Assembly: GCA_017535865.1 (NCBI GenBank)
Contig: JAFXTM010000102.1
Span: 1-64,000, forward strand
Reading direction: 5' to 3'
Length of the DNA stretch: 64,000 nucleotides
From: Oscillospiraceae bacterium
GTDB taxonomy: Bacteria > Bacillota > Clostridia > Oscillospirales > Oscillospiraceae
A program made the position numbers and the translations under genes. The notes under the pieces are model-generated. The model was given only the letters and a program-made list of their open reading frames with translations. It had not been told where the DNA came from and did no database searches. Shown one piece after another: positions 16,399 to 25,569 of this stretch. Numbering within the stretch: the stretch's first letter is position 1; each line of letters starts with the position of its first letter.

Positions 16399-17577
16399 AT
16401 GGAAGAAAAACGTGTCAAAGTCGTCGCGGTTCCCTGCGAGGACTATGAGGAGGAAAAGGTCTGTGCGGCTGTCCGCGCGGGCGTTCGGACCCTCGGCGGG
16501 CTTGAGGCCTTCCTGCGGCCGGAGGAGCGGATCCTGGTCAAACCGAACCTCCTCAAGCCCGCGGAGGCCGACAGCGCAGTCACCACACACCCGGCGGTGC
16601 TGCGCGCGGTTCTCCGGCTGCTCGAGGAGTACGGCTGTCATGCGGTCCTTTTCGGAGACTCGTCGGGCCATGATTCCGGCACCCACGCGCTGGAGCGCCT
16701 TGGCTTCCGGGCGGACGAGCCGGTCTACGGCGCGCGGCTTACCCCCATGTCGGAGGAGCTTCGGGTCGCGTTCCCGGAGGGAATGACGGAAAAGGAATTC
16801 TGGTTTGCCCGCGAGGTCACCGAGGTCGACGCCATCGTCAACGTCTGCAAGATGAAGACCCACGGACAGATGCGTATCACGGGGGCGGTCAAGAATCTCT
16901 TCGGCCTGCTCTGCGGCTCGCGCAAGGCGCGCGAACACATGCGCTTTCCCAACGACGGCCTGTTTGCCCGGATGCTGGTAGATATCCACCGCTGCGTCAA
17001 GCCGCGTCTGCACATCATGGATGCGATCGTCGCCATGGAGGGCAACGGCCCCGGCGCCGGGACGCCCAAAAAGATGGGCCTGCTGCTGTTCTCCGCCGAT
17101 CCCGTGGCGATCGACGCGGTGTTCTGCGCGCTGGTCCACGTGGACCCCGAGACCGTTCAGACCAACGTGCAGGGACAGGCGATGGGCATCGGCACCTGGC
17201 ACGAGGATCGGATCGAGCTGCTGCTGGCAAAACCCGGCGAGGACGGCCCGGCTGTTCCGATGACGCTCAGCGCTTTCGCACAGCGTTACGGCGACCCGGC
17301 TTTTGACGTGTATCGGGAAAAGCCGAGCAGCCTGCTGGCACGTTCACTGTCGATGCTCTCCTGCTTCTCCCGCCGTCCCTTCATCGACCCCAAGCGCTGC
17401 GTGCACTGCGGGGTCTGCGTGGAGCATTGCCCTGTGCCGGGTAAGGCGCTGTCGTTCCGAAAAGGAAAGGATCAGCCGCCGGTGCACGACCGGAAAAAAT
17501 GTATCCGCTGCTTTTGCTGTCAGGAGATGTGCCCGCAGAAAGCGATCACGGCCGGCCGCTGGGGACACCGCGGGTGA
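16399..17577 (+). CDS. DUF362 protein with C-terminal 2[4Fe-4S] ferredoxin domain
   Basis: 392 residues. Residues about 5-300 form a DUF362 domain (ILVKPNLLKP, VNVCKMKTHGQMRITGAVKNLFGLL, AIVAMEGNGPGAGTPK). The C-terminus has two cluster motifs, CVHCGVCVEHCPVPG and CIRCFCCQEMCP. Proteins of this kind occur in anaerobes and are thought to take part in electron transfer or iron-sulfur biology; the exact job is not established. TTGGGGAGGAAACGCC precedes the ATG. Confidence 0.88.
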   Translation: MEEKRVKVVAVPCEDYEEEKVCAAVRAGVRTLGGLEAFLRPEERILVKPNLLKPAEADSAVTTHPAVLRAVLRLLEEYGCHAVLFGDSSGHDSGTHALERLGFRADEPVYGARLTPMSEELRVAFPEGMTEKEFWFAREVTEVDAIVNVCKMKTHGQMRITGAVKNLFGLLCGSRKAREHMRFPNDGLFARMLVDIHRCVKPRLHIMDAIVAMEGNGPGAGTPKKMGLLLFSADPVAIDAVFCALVHVDPETVQTNVQGQAMGIGTWHEDRIELLLAKPGEDGPAVPMTLSAFAQRYGDPAFDVYREKPSSLLARSLSMLSCFSRRPFIDPKRCVHCGVCVEHCPVPGKALSFRKGKDQPPVHDRKKCIRCFCCQEMCPQKAITAGRWGHRG

Positions 17578-17625
17578 GCAGCATGGCCGCCCCGCAAAAA
17601 CACAGGGCAGGAAGGAGTCTCTCTT

Positions 17626-18339
17626 ATGAACATCTATATGGCCTTTTCCCTTTTTTCGCTGATCATCCTGCTCTATTGGGTCATCACGGAACTTTTTACG
17701 ATCTTTTTCCGCTTTACCGGTCTGCCGGATGAAAAGGCGCGCTTTCAGGTGATCTCCCTTCTGACAGGCTGCGGCTTTACGACCAGAGAGAGCGAGTTGA
17801 TCCTGAGCAACCGGCCTCGGCGGCGGCTCGCGCGGATCACCATGCTGTTCGGGTATGTGTTCAATATCACCATCGTGTCGGCTTTCATCAACGTCTTTCT
17901 CTCGCTGAAGATCGCGCAGGTGGAGAATTATCTTGCTGCCGTGCTGATCCCGCTCGGCGCGCTGGCGATCATCTTCGTGTTCATCCGCTTCCCGGCGATC
18001 CGGGCCTGGGTGGACAGACAGCTGGCGCGGCTTGCCGACCGGCTGATCCACGGAGAGACCGGCAACACCGTGATGCCTCTGGACTACATCGGGAAGGATT
18101 CCATCGCGCTCGTGACGCTGAAACATATCCCGGAGGAATACCAGGGCGTGCCGCTGTCCCAAACCGGACTCCGGGCGGAGACGGGGATCCTGGTCATGCT
18201 CGTCGAGCCGGAGGGGAAGAAAGCCGTGCCGGCCGGGGCGGATACAGTCTTTCATGTGGGGGACGTGCTGACCGTGTTCGGCGACTACGCCACCATCTGC
18301 TGGTCCTTCCATGCGCGCGAGCGCTTTTCGGAGTTCTGA
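17626..18339 (+). CDS. Membrane protein with TrkA C-terminal (RCK_C) domain
   Basis: 237 residues. Three membrane segments (about 5-27, 65-90, 100-125) are followed by an RCK_C/TrkA_C ligand-binding domain (about 150-230, IALVTLKHIPEEYQGVPLSQTGLR...VFHVGDVLTVFGD). Between helices 1 and 2 is SLLTGCGFTTRESE, resembling the TGFxT selectivity-filter motif of Trk/Ktr potassium transporters. It may be a reduced ion channel or transport regulator. AGGAAGGAG precedes the start. Confidence 0.7.
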   Translation: MNIYMAFSLFSLIILLYWVITELFTIFFRFTGLPDEKARFQVISLLTGCGFTTRESELILSNRPRRRLARITMLFGYVFNITIVSAFINVFLSLKIAQVENYLAAVLIPLGALAIIFVFIRFPAIRAWVDRQLARLADRLIHGETGNTVMPLDYIGKDSIALVTLKHIPEEYQGVPLSQTGLRAETGILVMLVEPEGKKAVPAGADTVFHVGDVLTVFGDYATICWSFHARERFSEF

Positions 18340-18382
18340 CGCCCTGCACGGCGATCTCCAAAACTGAAAACGGAGGGATCCG

Positions 18383-18958
18383 ATGGATCGCTTTCTGAAC
18401 GCTTTTATTTTTGCCGTTACCTTCGCCTTTACGCTGGGCTTCTTTTTCAAGGACGGAAAGTGGGCCCCGGCGCAGGCAGCAAAGGCCTTCCGCTTTTTCA
18501 CGGTACAGAGCAACGTGCTCTGCGCGTCGGCCGCGCTGCTGATGTGCTTCGCCTCCGCGCAGCCCTGGATCTGGCTGCTGAAATATGTTGGCACCGCGGC
18601 GGTGACGGTCACCATGCTGACGGTGTTCCTGTTCCTCGGCCCCAGTATGGGCGGCTATGGGGAACTGCTGAAGGGGCGGGATTTTTTCCTGCATTTGCTG
18701 ACGCCGCTTCTGGCGCTTCTGTCCTTCTGCGTCTTTGAGAAGCGGGGGCTCTCGTTTCGCGTGGCCATGTGGGGGCTGCTTCCTGTCGTGCTCTACGGCG
18801 CGCTGTACCTGTACAAGGTCGTTTACGCCCCGGCGGAAAGGCGCTGGGAGGATTTCTACGGCTTCAACCGAGGCGGCAAGTGGCCGGTCGCGTTTGCAGC
18901 CATGCTGCTGGGCGGCTTTCTGATCTGTCTTGCGCTGATGTTCCTGCAGAACCGGTGA
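18383..18958 (+). CDS. Six-helix membrane protein, Pr6Pr-like
   Basis: 191 residues with about six hydrophobic helices. FFTVQSNVLCASAALLM early in the chain recalls the F-T-x-x-S-N motif of the Pr6Pr (FAR-17a/AIG1-related) membrane family; no catalytic assignment can be made. GGAGGGATCCG precedes ATG 18383. It sits between the TrkA_C protein and the HTH-nuclease gene in a co-directional run. Confidence 0.55.
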   Translation: MDRFLNAFIFAVTFAFTLGFFFKDGKWAPAQAAKAFRFFTVQSNVLCASAALLMCFASAQPWIWLLKYVGTAAVTVTMLTVFLFLGPSMGGYGELLKGRDFFLHLLTPLLALLSFCVFEKRGLSFRVAMWGLLPVVLYGALYLYKVVYAPAERRWEDFYGFNRGGKWPVAFAAMLLGGFLICLALMFLQNR

Positions 18959-18976
18959 AGGGGAGGGGAGAGCGGG

Positions 18977-19741
18977 ATGCAAAGCGATAAGCGGGAGATC
19001 GACCGCGCCGTCTGCGCCGTTATCTGCCGCAGGGACGGCCTCCGGGCGAGAGAGATCGCCAAAGAGCTGGGGCTGGACCATGAAACGGTCAACCGCGTCC
19101 TGTACGGCTCCCCCTTGATGAAGGAGCTCTGCTGGCAGGACAGGGACTACCGCTGGCATGGGCTCGTCAAACAGGAACGGCCGCACCGCGGACTGGAGGA
19201 ATTCGCCGGCTACTACGGAACGGCTGCGGAATTCTGCGCCCTCTCGGAGAGCGCCTGGATGGACAGGCTGACGGAGGGCTGCGGCAATATCGGCCGCAGC
19301 CTCAGCGACAGCCGCGGGCTGCTCCATTCCTTCCGGGACTGCCGGGAGCAGCTGCTGCGTCTGTTCGAGGATCTGGCCTCGATGCTCGGCGAGCGCTGCC
19401 TGTCGTGGGAAATCGCCTGCGAGCTGCGGCTCAAACGCGCCCGCCGGGTCCGCCTCTATGCCGACGTGCTGGTCATCACGGAGGACAAGGTCTTCTCCCT
19501 GGAGTTCAAAATGAAGGACACGATCGACCCGGAGGAGGTCCGGCAGGCCGCCCGGTACTGTCCGTATCTGGAGATCCTTTTCGGACCGGCCTATGAGGTG
19601 ATCCCGGTCCTGGTCCTGACGCGGGCGCACGAGCTGTTCACCTTTGTTCCGATCGACGGAGAGGATCGGCTGCTGCCGGTCTGCGCCGGGGACATGCTGT
19701 TCAACGTCTTCGACGAGTATCTCGGCTTTCTTCAAAGCTGA
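18977..19741 (+). CDS. HTH plus PD-(D/E)xK nuclease-like protein
   Basis: 254 residues. Residues about 8-60 look like a winged HTH (AREIAKELGLDHETVNRVLYG). About 145-240 carry the marks of a restriction-endonuclease-like fold: Asp163 in YADVLVI, Glu176 and Lys178 in SLEFKMK (the ExK part) and Gln190 in VRQAARY. It may bind and cut nucleic acid; no exact family is recognised. GGGGAGGGGAGAGCGGG precedes the start. The next gene encodes RtcB. Confidence 0.6.
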   Translation: MQSDKREIDRAVCAVICRRDGLRAREIAKELGLDHETVNRVLYGSPLMKELCWQDRDYRWHGLVKQERPHRGLEEFAGYYGTAAEFCALSESAWMDRLTEGCGNIGRSLSDSRGLLHSFRDCREQLLRLFEDLASMLGERCLSWEIACELRLKRARRVRLYADVLVITEDKVFSLEFKMKDTIDPEEVRQAARYCPYLEILFGPAYEVIPVLVLTRAHELFTFVPIDGEDRLLPVCAGDMLFNVFDEYLGFLQS

Positions 19742-19805
19742 GTTCCGTCCGAAGAAGGCTGTCTCGCCTGCGGCGGCGACCGGATCCGAAAATGGAGGGA
19801 TACAC

Positions 19806-21011
19806 ATGATCGAGGTCAGAGGGGCCTTCAACACGGCCGTCTGCTATACATCGTCACTGGACCCCGCCGCCGAGACGCAGATCCGCACGCTCTGCGACCA
19901 GGAGGCCTTTGCAGCGAGCCGGATACGCATCATGCCGGACGTGCATGCCGGGAGCGGCTGCACCATCGGCACGACCATGACGATCCGCGACAAGCTTGTG
20001 CCCGGTATGGTCGGCGTCGATATCGGCTGCGGGATGGAAACTGTGAAGCTCGAAGAAAAGGAACTCGACTTTTCCGCGCTCGACAGCCGGATCCGCCGTG
20101 CGATCCCGAGCGGCGCGGAGGTCCGTCGGGAGAGACATCCGTTCAGCGATCAGATCGATCTGAACCGGCTGCGCTGCGCGAAGCATGTCGATCTGGAGCG
20201 GGCGCGCAGGAGCATCGGCACGCTCGGCGGCGGCAATCACTTCATCGAAGTCGACCGCGGGGAGCACGGAGATCTGTACCTCGTCATCCACTCCGGCAGC
20301 CGGTATCTGGGCAAACAGGTCTGTGAATACTATCAGGAGCAGGGCTACCGTGCGCTCAGCGGCGGCTCCCGGTCCCGGATCGAGGAGATGATCCGGGAGA
20401 TGAAGCGGCAGGGCAGGGCCCGGGAGATCCAGGCAAAGCTGGAGGAGCTCCGCCAAGAGGAGGAGGACCCGCCGCTCAGCCGGGAGCTGGCCTACGTGGA
20501 GGGCGCGCTGTTCGAGGACTATATCCACGACATGCGGATCGTCCAGCGCTTTGCCATGCTCAACCGCAATGCCATGAGCGATGTGATCCTGACAGGGCTC
20601 GGGCTGACCCGCGCCGGGGGATTCACGACAGTCCACAACTACATCGACACCGACAACATGATCCTTCGTAAGGGCGCCGTCTCCGCAAAGGCGGGAGAAA
20701 CGCTGTTGATCCCCATCAACATGCGCGACGGGAGCCTCCTGTGCATCGGCAGGGGCAACGAGGAATGGAACTGCTCCGCACCGCACGGCGCCGGGAGACT
20801 GATGAGCCGCCGGGCCGCGCACGAAACGCTGTCTCTGGAGACGTATCGGGAACAGATGCGGGGCGTATACAGCACATGCGTGACAGAGTCCACGCTGGAC
20901 GAGGCCCCCATGGCGTACAAGTCCCTGGAGGAGATCGTCTCCCAGATCGGCCCGACCGCGGAGATCCTGGAGCGGATCCGGCCTCTTTACAACTATAAGG
21001 AGACCGAGTGA
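19806..21011 (+). CDS. rtcB: RtcB-family RNA ligase
   Basis: 401 residues. RtcB joins RNA 2',3'-cyclic-phosphate (3'-phosphate) ends to 5'-OH ends using GTP and manganese. The family signatures are all present: MPDVHAGSGCTIG, VGVDIGCGM with Asp72 and Cys75 as metal ligands, GTLGGGNHFIEV, and SAPHGAGR with the His that is guanylylated. Length matches the shorter bacterial RtcB2-like forms. GGAGGGATACAC precedes ATG 19806. No RtcA or archease gene is adjacent; neighbours are a nuclease-like and a TIR protein. Confidence 0.92.
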   Translation: MIEVRGAFNTAVCYTSSLDPAAETQIRTLCDQEAFAASRIRIMPDVHAGSGCTIGTTMTIRDKLVPGMVGVDIGCGMETVKLEEKELDFSALDSRIRRAIPSGAEVRRERHPFSDQIDLNRLRCAKHVDLERARRSIGTLGGGNHFIEVDRGEHGDLYLVIHSGSRYLGKQVCEYYQEQGYRALSGGSRSRIEEMIREMKRQGRAREIQAKLEELRQEEEDPPLSRELAYVEGALFEDYIHDMRIVQRFAMLNRNAMSDVILTGLGLTRAGGFTTVHNYIDTDNMILRKGAVSAKAGETLLIPINMRDGSLLCIGRGNEEWNCSAPHGAGRLMSRRAAHETLSLETYREQMRGVYSTCVTESTLDEAPMAYKSLEEIVSQIGPTAEILERIRPLYNYKETE

Positions 21012-21080
21012 CAGGCTGGCCCGCGGCGCGGAACAAATACACAGACCTCGTCCGGCAGAGAAAAGAAAGGGGGTGCGGAC

Positions 21081-24000
21081 ATGGACAGAGTATACAAAGC
21101 GTTCATCAGTTATCGGCATCTGCCGCTGGAGATGAGCGTTGCCAAAAAAATGCACAGGCGGATCGAACGCTATGTGATCCCGAAAGAGCTGCGCAAAAAC
21201 GGCGCGAAGAAGCTCGGCTATGTCTTTCGCGATCAGGACGAGCTGCCCATTTCGAGCAGTCTGTCCTCCAACATTCAGGCGGCGCTGGACCGCTCGGAAT
21301 ACCTGATCGTGATCTGCACGCCGGAGACGCGGAAGTCCGCCTGGGTGCTGCGGGAGATCACGTATTTTCTCGAGACGCATGACCGGGACCATGTCCTGGC
21401 GGTGCTCGCCGACGGCACGCCCGAGACCGCGTTCCCGGAACCGCTGACGACGGTCTTCTCGGAGGAGGGGGATCCCCTCCAGAGGGTCGAGCCCCTGGCC
21501 GCCAACATCGTGGCGAGCTCCGCCGCGGGACGCAGCCGGCTTTTCGCCACGGAGAGCCTGCGGATCCTCGCGGCTCTGATCGGCTGCTCCTACGATTCGC
21601 TGTACAAACGGGAGCAGCGCTACAAGATGCGCCGCATCGGCGCCGCGGCCGCGCTGGTCGGCGTGATCGCAGCCGGCTTCATCGGTATGCTGCTCAACCG
21701 CAACCGGGAGATCCGGGCAAACTATGAGCAGGCCCTGCGCAACCAGTCGCTGTATCTGGCGTCGGAAGCGCTGAACACGCTGGAGGACGGCGATCGGCTC
21801 GGCGCCATCAGCCTCGCCATGGAGGCGCTGCCGTCGGAGACGACCGACCGACCGCTCGTCTCACGAGCGGAATACGCGCTCGGCTGCGCGGTCGGTGCGT
21901 ATATCTCGCCGGGCAACGCGATCGGTCTGCACGCATCCGGCGTACTGTCCCACGCCGGCGTCGTGTCGGAGTTTCAACTGAACGAGGACAAGACGCTGCT
22001 GTGTTCGCGTACGGCCGACGGGACGCTTACGGGCTGGGACACGGAGAGCATGCAGAATCGCTGGACCTTTTCCGTGGGCACGGACCGGCCCGTGAAGAGT
22101 ATCGCCGGGTTTTTGAGCGATTCCGAGCTGGTCGCCTGGTCGGAGGAGAGAGTATACTGCCTCAATGCGGAAAGCGGTGAACGGATCTGGGAGCTCCCGA
22201 TCTCCGACTTCGGGACCAAATCCTGGGAAAGGATCTCCCAGGTCTGCATCGCAAGTGAAAGCCGGGACATCGTCGTGAGTTCCAATTATACGATCGCGCT
22301 GCTGGACGGCGAGTCCGGCGCGGTTCGGCGGACCCTCTCCTGGCCGGAGGAGACGGTCGGGGAAGAAGAGGTAGACTTCTATACCTTTCGTGCCGGTGTT
22401 TCGCCGAATGGGAAGAACCTCTCCGTTGAGTTCTCTGCCGGCCCGGACGGGTACGGCATGGCTGTGATCGATCTGGAGGACGGCTCGCTCCGGATGCTGC
22501 ATGCCCACACGGGCAACTATTACATCGCGGACCAGAGCCTGTTTCTCGACGAGAATACCTTTCTCTATGCTTACAGCGATCTGACCGGCGGGAGCGCAAC
22601 GACCATCCTGAACATGAAAACCATGATTCGCAGCACAAACGTACTGCGCTGTGTGGACCTGAAGACCGGCGAGACGCGCTGGGAATCGAGCCACGTGTCC
22701 AGCTCCCCGGCGGCGAACGACATGCTGCTCTTCGACAAAAAGCTGATGGATCGGCCCCTTGTGATCTATGCGTATGCCAATCACCTGGATGTTCTGGACG
22801 CAGGGAGCGGGGAAAAGCTGTCAGAGACTGAGTTTTCCTCCCGGCTGATCGGGGTGGATCTTTTCAACAGCATCATCTTCTGCGTCACTGAGAACGGAGA
22901 GAGAGGACAGATCAATCCCAAAACACTTGACACCTGGACCAGCACAAAATGCTTTATCACCGATCTTGTCTACGGCAAAGGCTATCCCGGACATTTCTGG
23001 GTCCTTCCCAGATCCTCCGGCAGCATCGTTCATTACGGTCAGGTCGAGGCGGATCCCGCGTGGCTCCCGATGGAGACGATCTGGGCGCAGGAGGATGATC
23101 GAGAGGGCTTCAATGAGGAGCGTGTCTATATCGGAGAGAACTGCATCGCGTTTCTGAGCAGAAAGGACATCCTTCTGGTAAACGACGGGGATCCGACCGA
23201 ACCGCTGCAGGAGCTCCAGCTGCCGAACGATCCGGAGGGGGCTTGGAGCTCGAGTTATACCCCCGTCTATTGTGAGGACAAAACGCTCTGCCTGACCAGG
23301 TCCGGTGTACTGGGCCCGGGCGTCGCGTATGTGGATACGGAGACCTTTGCCTATCGGATCGTCCCCTGGACGGATCCGACGCTTGAACCCTTGACGATCT
23401 ACAGCGCGCAGAGCGGGAAAAACTGGGCCGCGCTCATTTGCCGGACGGAGGAAAAGGACGGAACATGGCTCCAGACGCTTTCGGTGAGCCGGCTGGATGA
23501 AGACCTGAACATCAAGAGCAGCCTGGAGATCGGGACCTTCTCCGGTCTCGAGCACGCCAACTGCTGCTACGACCCCAGCGGCAGGTTCTATCTGTACCTG
23601 CCCGATCTGGGGACTTGCTTCTGTGCTGACCTGCGCAGGAATAGCGTTATAAAATGCGGCGACACCCTGGTCGGCTGCATGGCGGGCTGCCTGGCAAGGA
23701 GTGAGGATCCGGATCAATGCAGCTGCTTCAGCGCGGACGGCAAACAGATGGCGATGAAGAGCGGGGAAAAAGAGTGGACGGTCATGAAACCGGACGGGAC
23801 CGAATGCTTCCGGATCCGCAGCGAGGCCGCTGAAATCCTCTCCGCCTGTTTTTCGCCGGATCGAAAACAACTGCTGACAGTGGAAACAGACGGCTATCTG
23901 CACTGGTACAGCGGGTCGGACGGCCGGGTGCTGGGAAAAAACGAGCTGTATTACCCCTACAGGCTGAGCGACAGCACGAAGATCAGCTGGACCTGGTCGA

Positions 24001-24263
24001 AATCCGGCTTTGTTGGGATCCTCTGCGAATCCGTGTTGAATCTTGTCAGCCTGAAGGACGGGGGCGTTTTCGCCTATGTGCCCGGCTGCTACGGCTACGT
24101 GGATGGACAGGATTTCTGCGTCTGCTATGACTATTCCGGTAGCGATAAAGAGTATGGCGGATTCCGCCGATACTCGCTCGAAACGCTGATCGACTACGGA
24201 AAGAGCATCCTCAACGGCTGGGAGATGAGCGAGGCGCAGCGGATGGAGCACGGCCTCGGCTGA
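21081..24263 (+). CDS. TIR domain-transmembrane-beta-propeller protein
   Basis: 1060 residues. The N-terminal TIR domain (1-165) begins VYKAFISYRHLPLEMS and includes SAWVLREITYF, in which Trp88 and Glu92 form the WxxxE pattern of NAD-cleaving TIR domains. A single membrane helix follows at about 186-206, then a coiled segment (EIRANYEQALRNQSLYLASEAL), then about 750 residues of WD40/PQQ-like blades. The arrangement suggests a sensor outside the membrane and a TIR effector inside. AAAGGGGGTGCGGAC precedes ATG. Role in defence or envelope stress is inferred. Confidence 0.8.
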   Translation: MDRVYKAFISYRHLPLEMSVAKKMHRRIERYVIPKELRKNGAKKLGYVFRDQDELPISSSLSSNIQAALDRSEYLIVICTPETRKSAWVLREITYFLETHDRDHVLAVLADGTPETAFPEPLTTVFSEEGDPLQRVEPLAANIVASSAAGRSRLFATESLRILAALIGCSYDSLYKREQRYKMRRIGAAAALVGVIAAGFIGMLLNRNREIRANYEQALRNQSLYLASEALNTLEDGDRLGAISLAMEALPSETTDRPLVSRAEYALGCAVGAYISPGNAIGLHASGVLSHAGVVSEFQLNEDKTLLCSRTADGTLTGWDTESMQNRWTFSVGTDRPVKSIAGFLSDSELVAWSEERVYCLNAESGERIWELPISDFGTKSWERISQVCIASESRDIVVSSNYTIALLDGESGAVRRTLSWPEETVGEEEVDFYTFRAGVSPNGKNLSVEFSAGPDGYGMAVIDLEDGSLRMLHAHTGNYYIADQSLFLDENTFLYAYSDLTGGSATTILNMKTMIRSTNVLRCVDLKTGETRWESSHVSSSPAANDMLLFDKKLMDRPLVIYAYANHLDVLDAGSGEKLSETEFSSRLIGVDLFNSIIFCVTENGERGQINPKTLDTWTSTKCFITDLVYGKGYPGHFWVLPRSSGSIVHYGQVEADPAWLPMETIWAQEDDREGFNEERVYIGENCIAFLSRKDILLVNDGDPTEPLQELQLPNDPEGAWSSSYTPVYCEDKTLCLTRSGVLGPGVAYVDTETFAYRIVPWTDPTLEPLTIYSAQSGKNWAALICRTEEKDGTWLQTLSVSRLDEDLNIKSSLEIGTFSGLEHANCCYDPSGRFYLYLPDLGTCFCADLRRNSVIKCGDTLVGCMAGCLARSEDPDQCSCFSADGKQMAMKSGEKEWTVMKPDGTECFRIRSEAAEILSACFSPDRKQLLTVETDGYLHWYSGSDGRVLGKNELYYPYRLSDSTKISWTWSKSGFVGILCESVLNLVSLKDGGVFAYVPGCYGYVDGQDFCVCYDYSGSDKEYGGFRRYSLETLIDYGKSILNGWEMSEAQRMEHGLG

Positions 24264-24266
24264 GAT

Positions 24267-24295
24267 TTGCCAACGGAGAAACGCTTTGCTATAAT
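24267..24295 (+). promoter_or_regulatory. Promoter of the macro-domain gene
   Basis: TTGCCA (24267-24272), 17 bases, TATAAT (24290-24295), beginning three bases after the TIR-propeller stop codon; it leaves a leader of about 105 bases. Confidence 0.8.
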
Positions 24296-24407
24296 ACAGG
24301 AGCACACACGTCCGGCCATACGGGCGGACGCGCGAGAACATGCGCTTCAAAACCGGGAGCCGGCGCCTGTCCGGCTTGCCGGGGAGAGAAAAAACGGAGA
24401 GATATCA

Positions 24408-25490
24408 ATGCCTTTTCAGATCGTACAGGAGGATATTCTGACCCTGCGCTGCGATGCGATCGTGGACACCGCCGACGAGCGATTCGGCGGAAACAGCGGG
24501 CTGGAGACGGGCGAGGCGGTCGTGACCGAGTCCCAGCTCTCAAACTGCCCCTTTCTGATCCATACAGCCGTCCCTCGGTGGACGGGCCGCGGGGAGGAGC
24601 TGGCGCTTCTGCACCGCTGCTATCGGAGCGCGCTGCAGCAGGTGGAGCGCTTCGGCTTTCCCTGCGCCGCTCTTCCCCCGCTCGGCAGCGGGGAAGGGGG
24701 CTTTCCAGAAGAGCTCGTGCTGAAGACGGCGGCGGAAGAGATCGGCCGCTTTCTGGCCGGGCATGGAGACACTTGGCTCCTGCTCGCGGTCCGGGATAAG
24801 AGCGAGCTCCGGCCCGGGGCGTCCCGGCTTGCGGAGTTGGACGAGTACATAGAGCTTGTCCGGCAGAGAGAAGAAAGGGAACAGCAGGCCATGCTCGATA
24901 TGGCCAGTACCGCGGCCTTCCCCGCGATCCGCCCGGACGATCTCGACCGTCCGGACACCGCGGCGTTTTCCGCCCGGCCGCACGCCGCCCGGGAAAGCAT
25001 GCCAAAGGCGAGAAAAGCTTTCGCCCATTCTTCGGACGGCGTGCCGGAGAGCGGGAGCGACGCTTTCTCCGAGCAGGCTGATCCGGCTTGTGGATCAGAG
25101 TCCATGTCCCCCTTCGATTTTTCGGAGATCGAACACCGCGCGGTGCTGGACGAAAGCTTTTCCAAGATGGTGCTCCGGCTGATCGACGAAAAGGGCTTTA
25201 AAAAGGATTCGGATTGTTACAACAGAGCCAATATCGACAGGCGCCTTTTTTCCCGTATCCGCTGCGATGAGAGCTATCATCCGAAAAAAACCACCGCCCT
25301 GGCGCTGGCCATCGCTCTCAGGCTCTCCCTCAGCGAGACCAGAGAGCTGCTCCTGAAAGCGGGCTACAGTCTTTCGCACAGCATTCTGCTCGACGTGATC
25401 GTCGAATACTGCATCCTGCAGCGCTGCTACGACATCGTCGAGATCAACGCACTGCTCTTTCAGTACGACCAGCCCCTGCTCGGCGGCTGA
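24408..25490 (+). CDS. Macro-domain protein with C-terminal HTH-like module
   Basis: 360 residues. Residues 1-165 are a macro (ADP-ribose-binding) domain: DAIVDTADERFGG stands for the usual DAIVNAAN, and LPPLGSGEGGFP is the phosphate loop. Residues about 165-250 are a low-complexity linker. The last 110 residues (FSKMVLRLIDEKGFKKDSD...NRANIDRRLFSRIR) form a helical, HTH-like module that I recall fused to various signalling domains in Clostridia. The start at 24408 follows AACGGAGAGATATCA; the frame is open upstream but crosses the promoter. Adjacent to a TIR gene, it could bind or process TIR-derived ADP-ribose products. Confidence 0.8.
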   Translation: MPFQIVQEDILTLRCDAIVDTADERFGGNSGLETGEAVVTESQLSNCPFLIHTAVPRWTGRGEELALLHRCYRSALQQVERFGFPCAALPPLGSGEGGFPEELVLKTAAEEIGRFLAGHGDTWLLLAVRDKSELRPGASRLAELDEYIELVRQREEREQQAMLDMASTAAFPAIRPDDLDRPDTAAFSARPHAARESMPKARKAFAHSSDGVPESGSDAFSEQADPACGSESMSPFDFSEIEHRAVLDESFSKMVLRLIDEKGFKKDSDCYNRANIDRRLFSRIRCDESYHPKKTTALALAIALRLSLSETRELLLKAGYSLSHSILLDVIVEYCILQRCYDIVEINALLFQYDQPLLGG

Positions 25491-25525
25491 AATGTCGCTT
25501 TCAAAGCGACCATTTTGCCTGAAAA

Positions 25526-25563
25526 CCTCCTATACTGTGATCGTAAACACACAGTACAGGAGG
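25526..25563 (+). promoter_or_regulatory. 14-bp inverted repeat over -10 and ribosome site of the VWA gene
   Basis: CCTCCTATACTGTG (25526-25539) and CACAGTACAGGAGG (25550-25563) pair at 13 of 14 positions across 10 bases. The left arm holds a TATACT -10 candidate and the right arm the AGGAGG ribosome site of the VWA gene. A smaller palindrome, GTCGCTTT-C-AAAGCGAC, lies just upstream. Confidence 0.55.
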
Positions 25564-25569
25564 TTTTTT

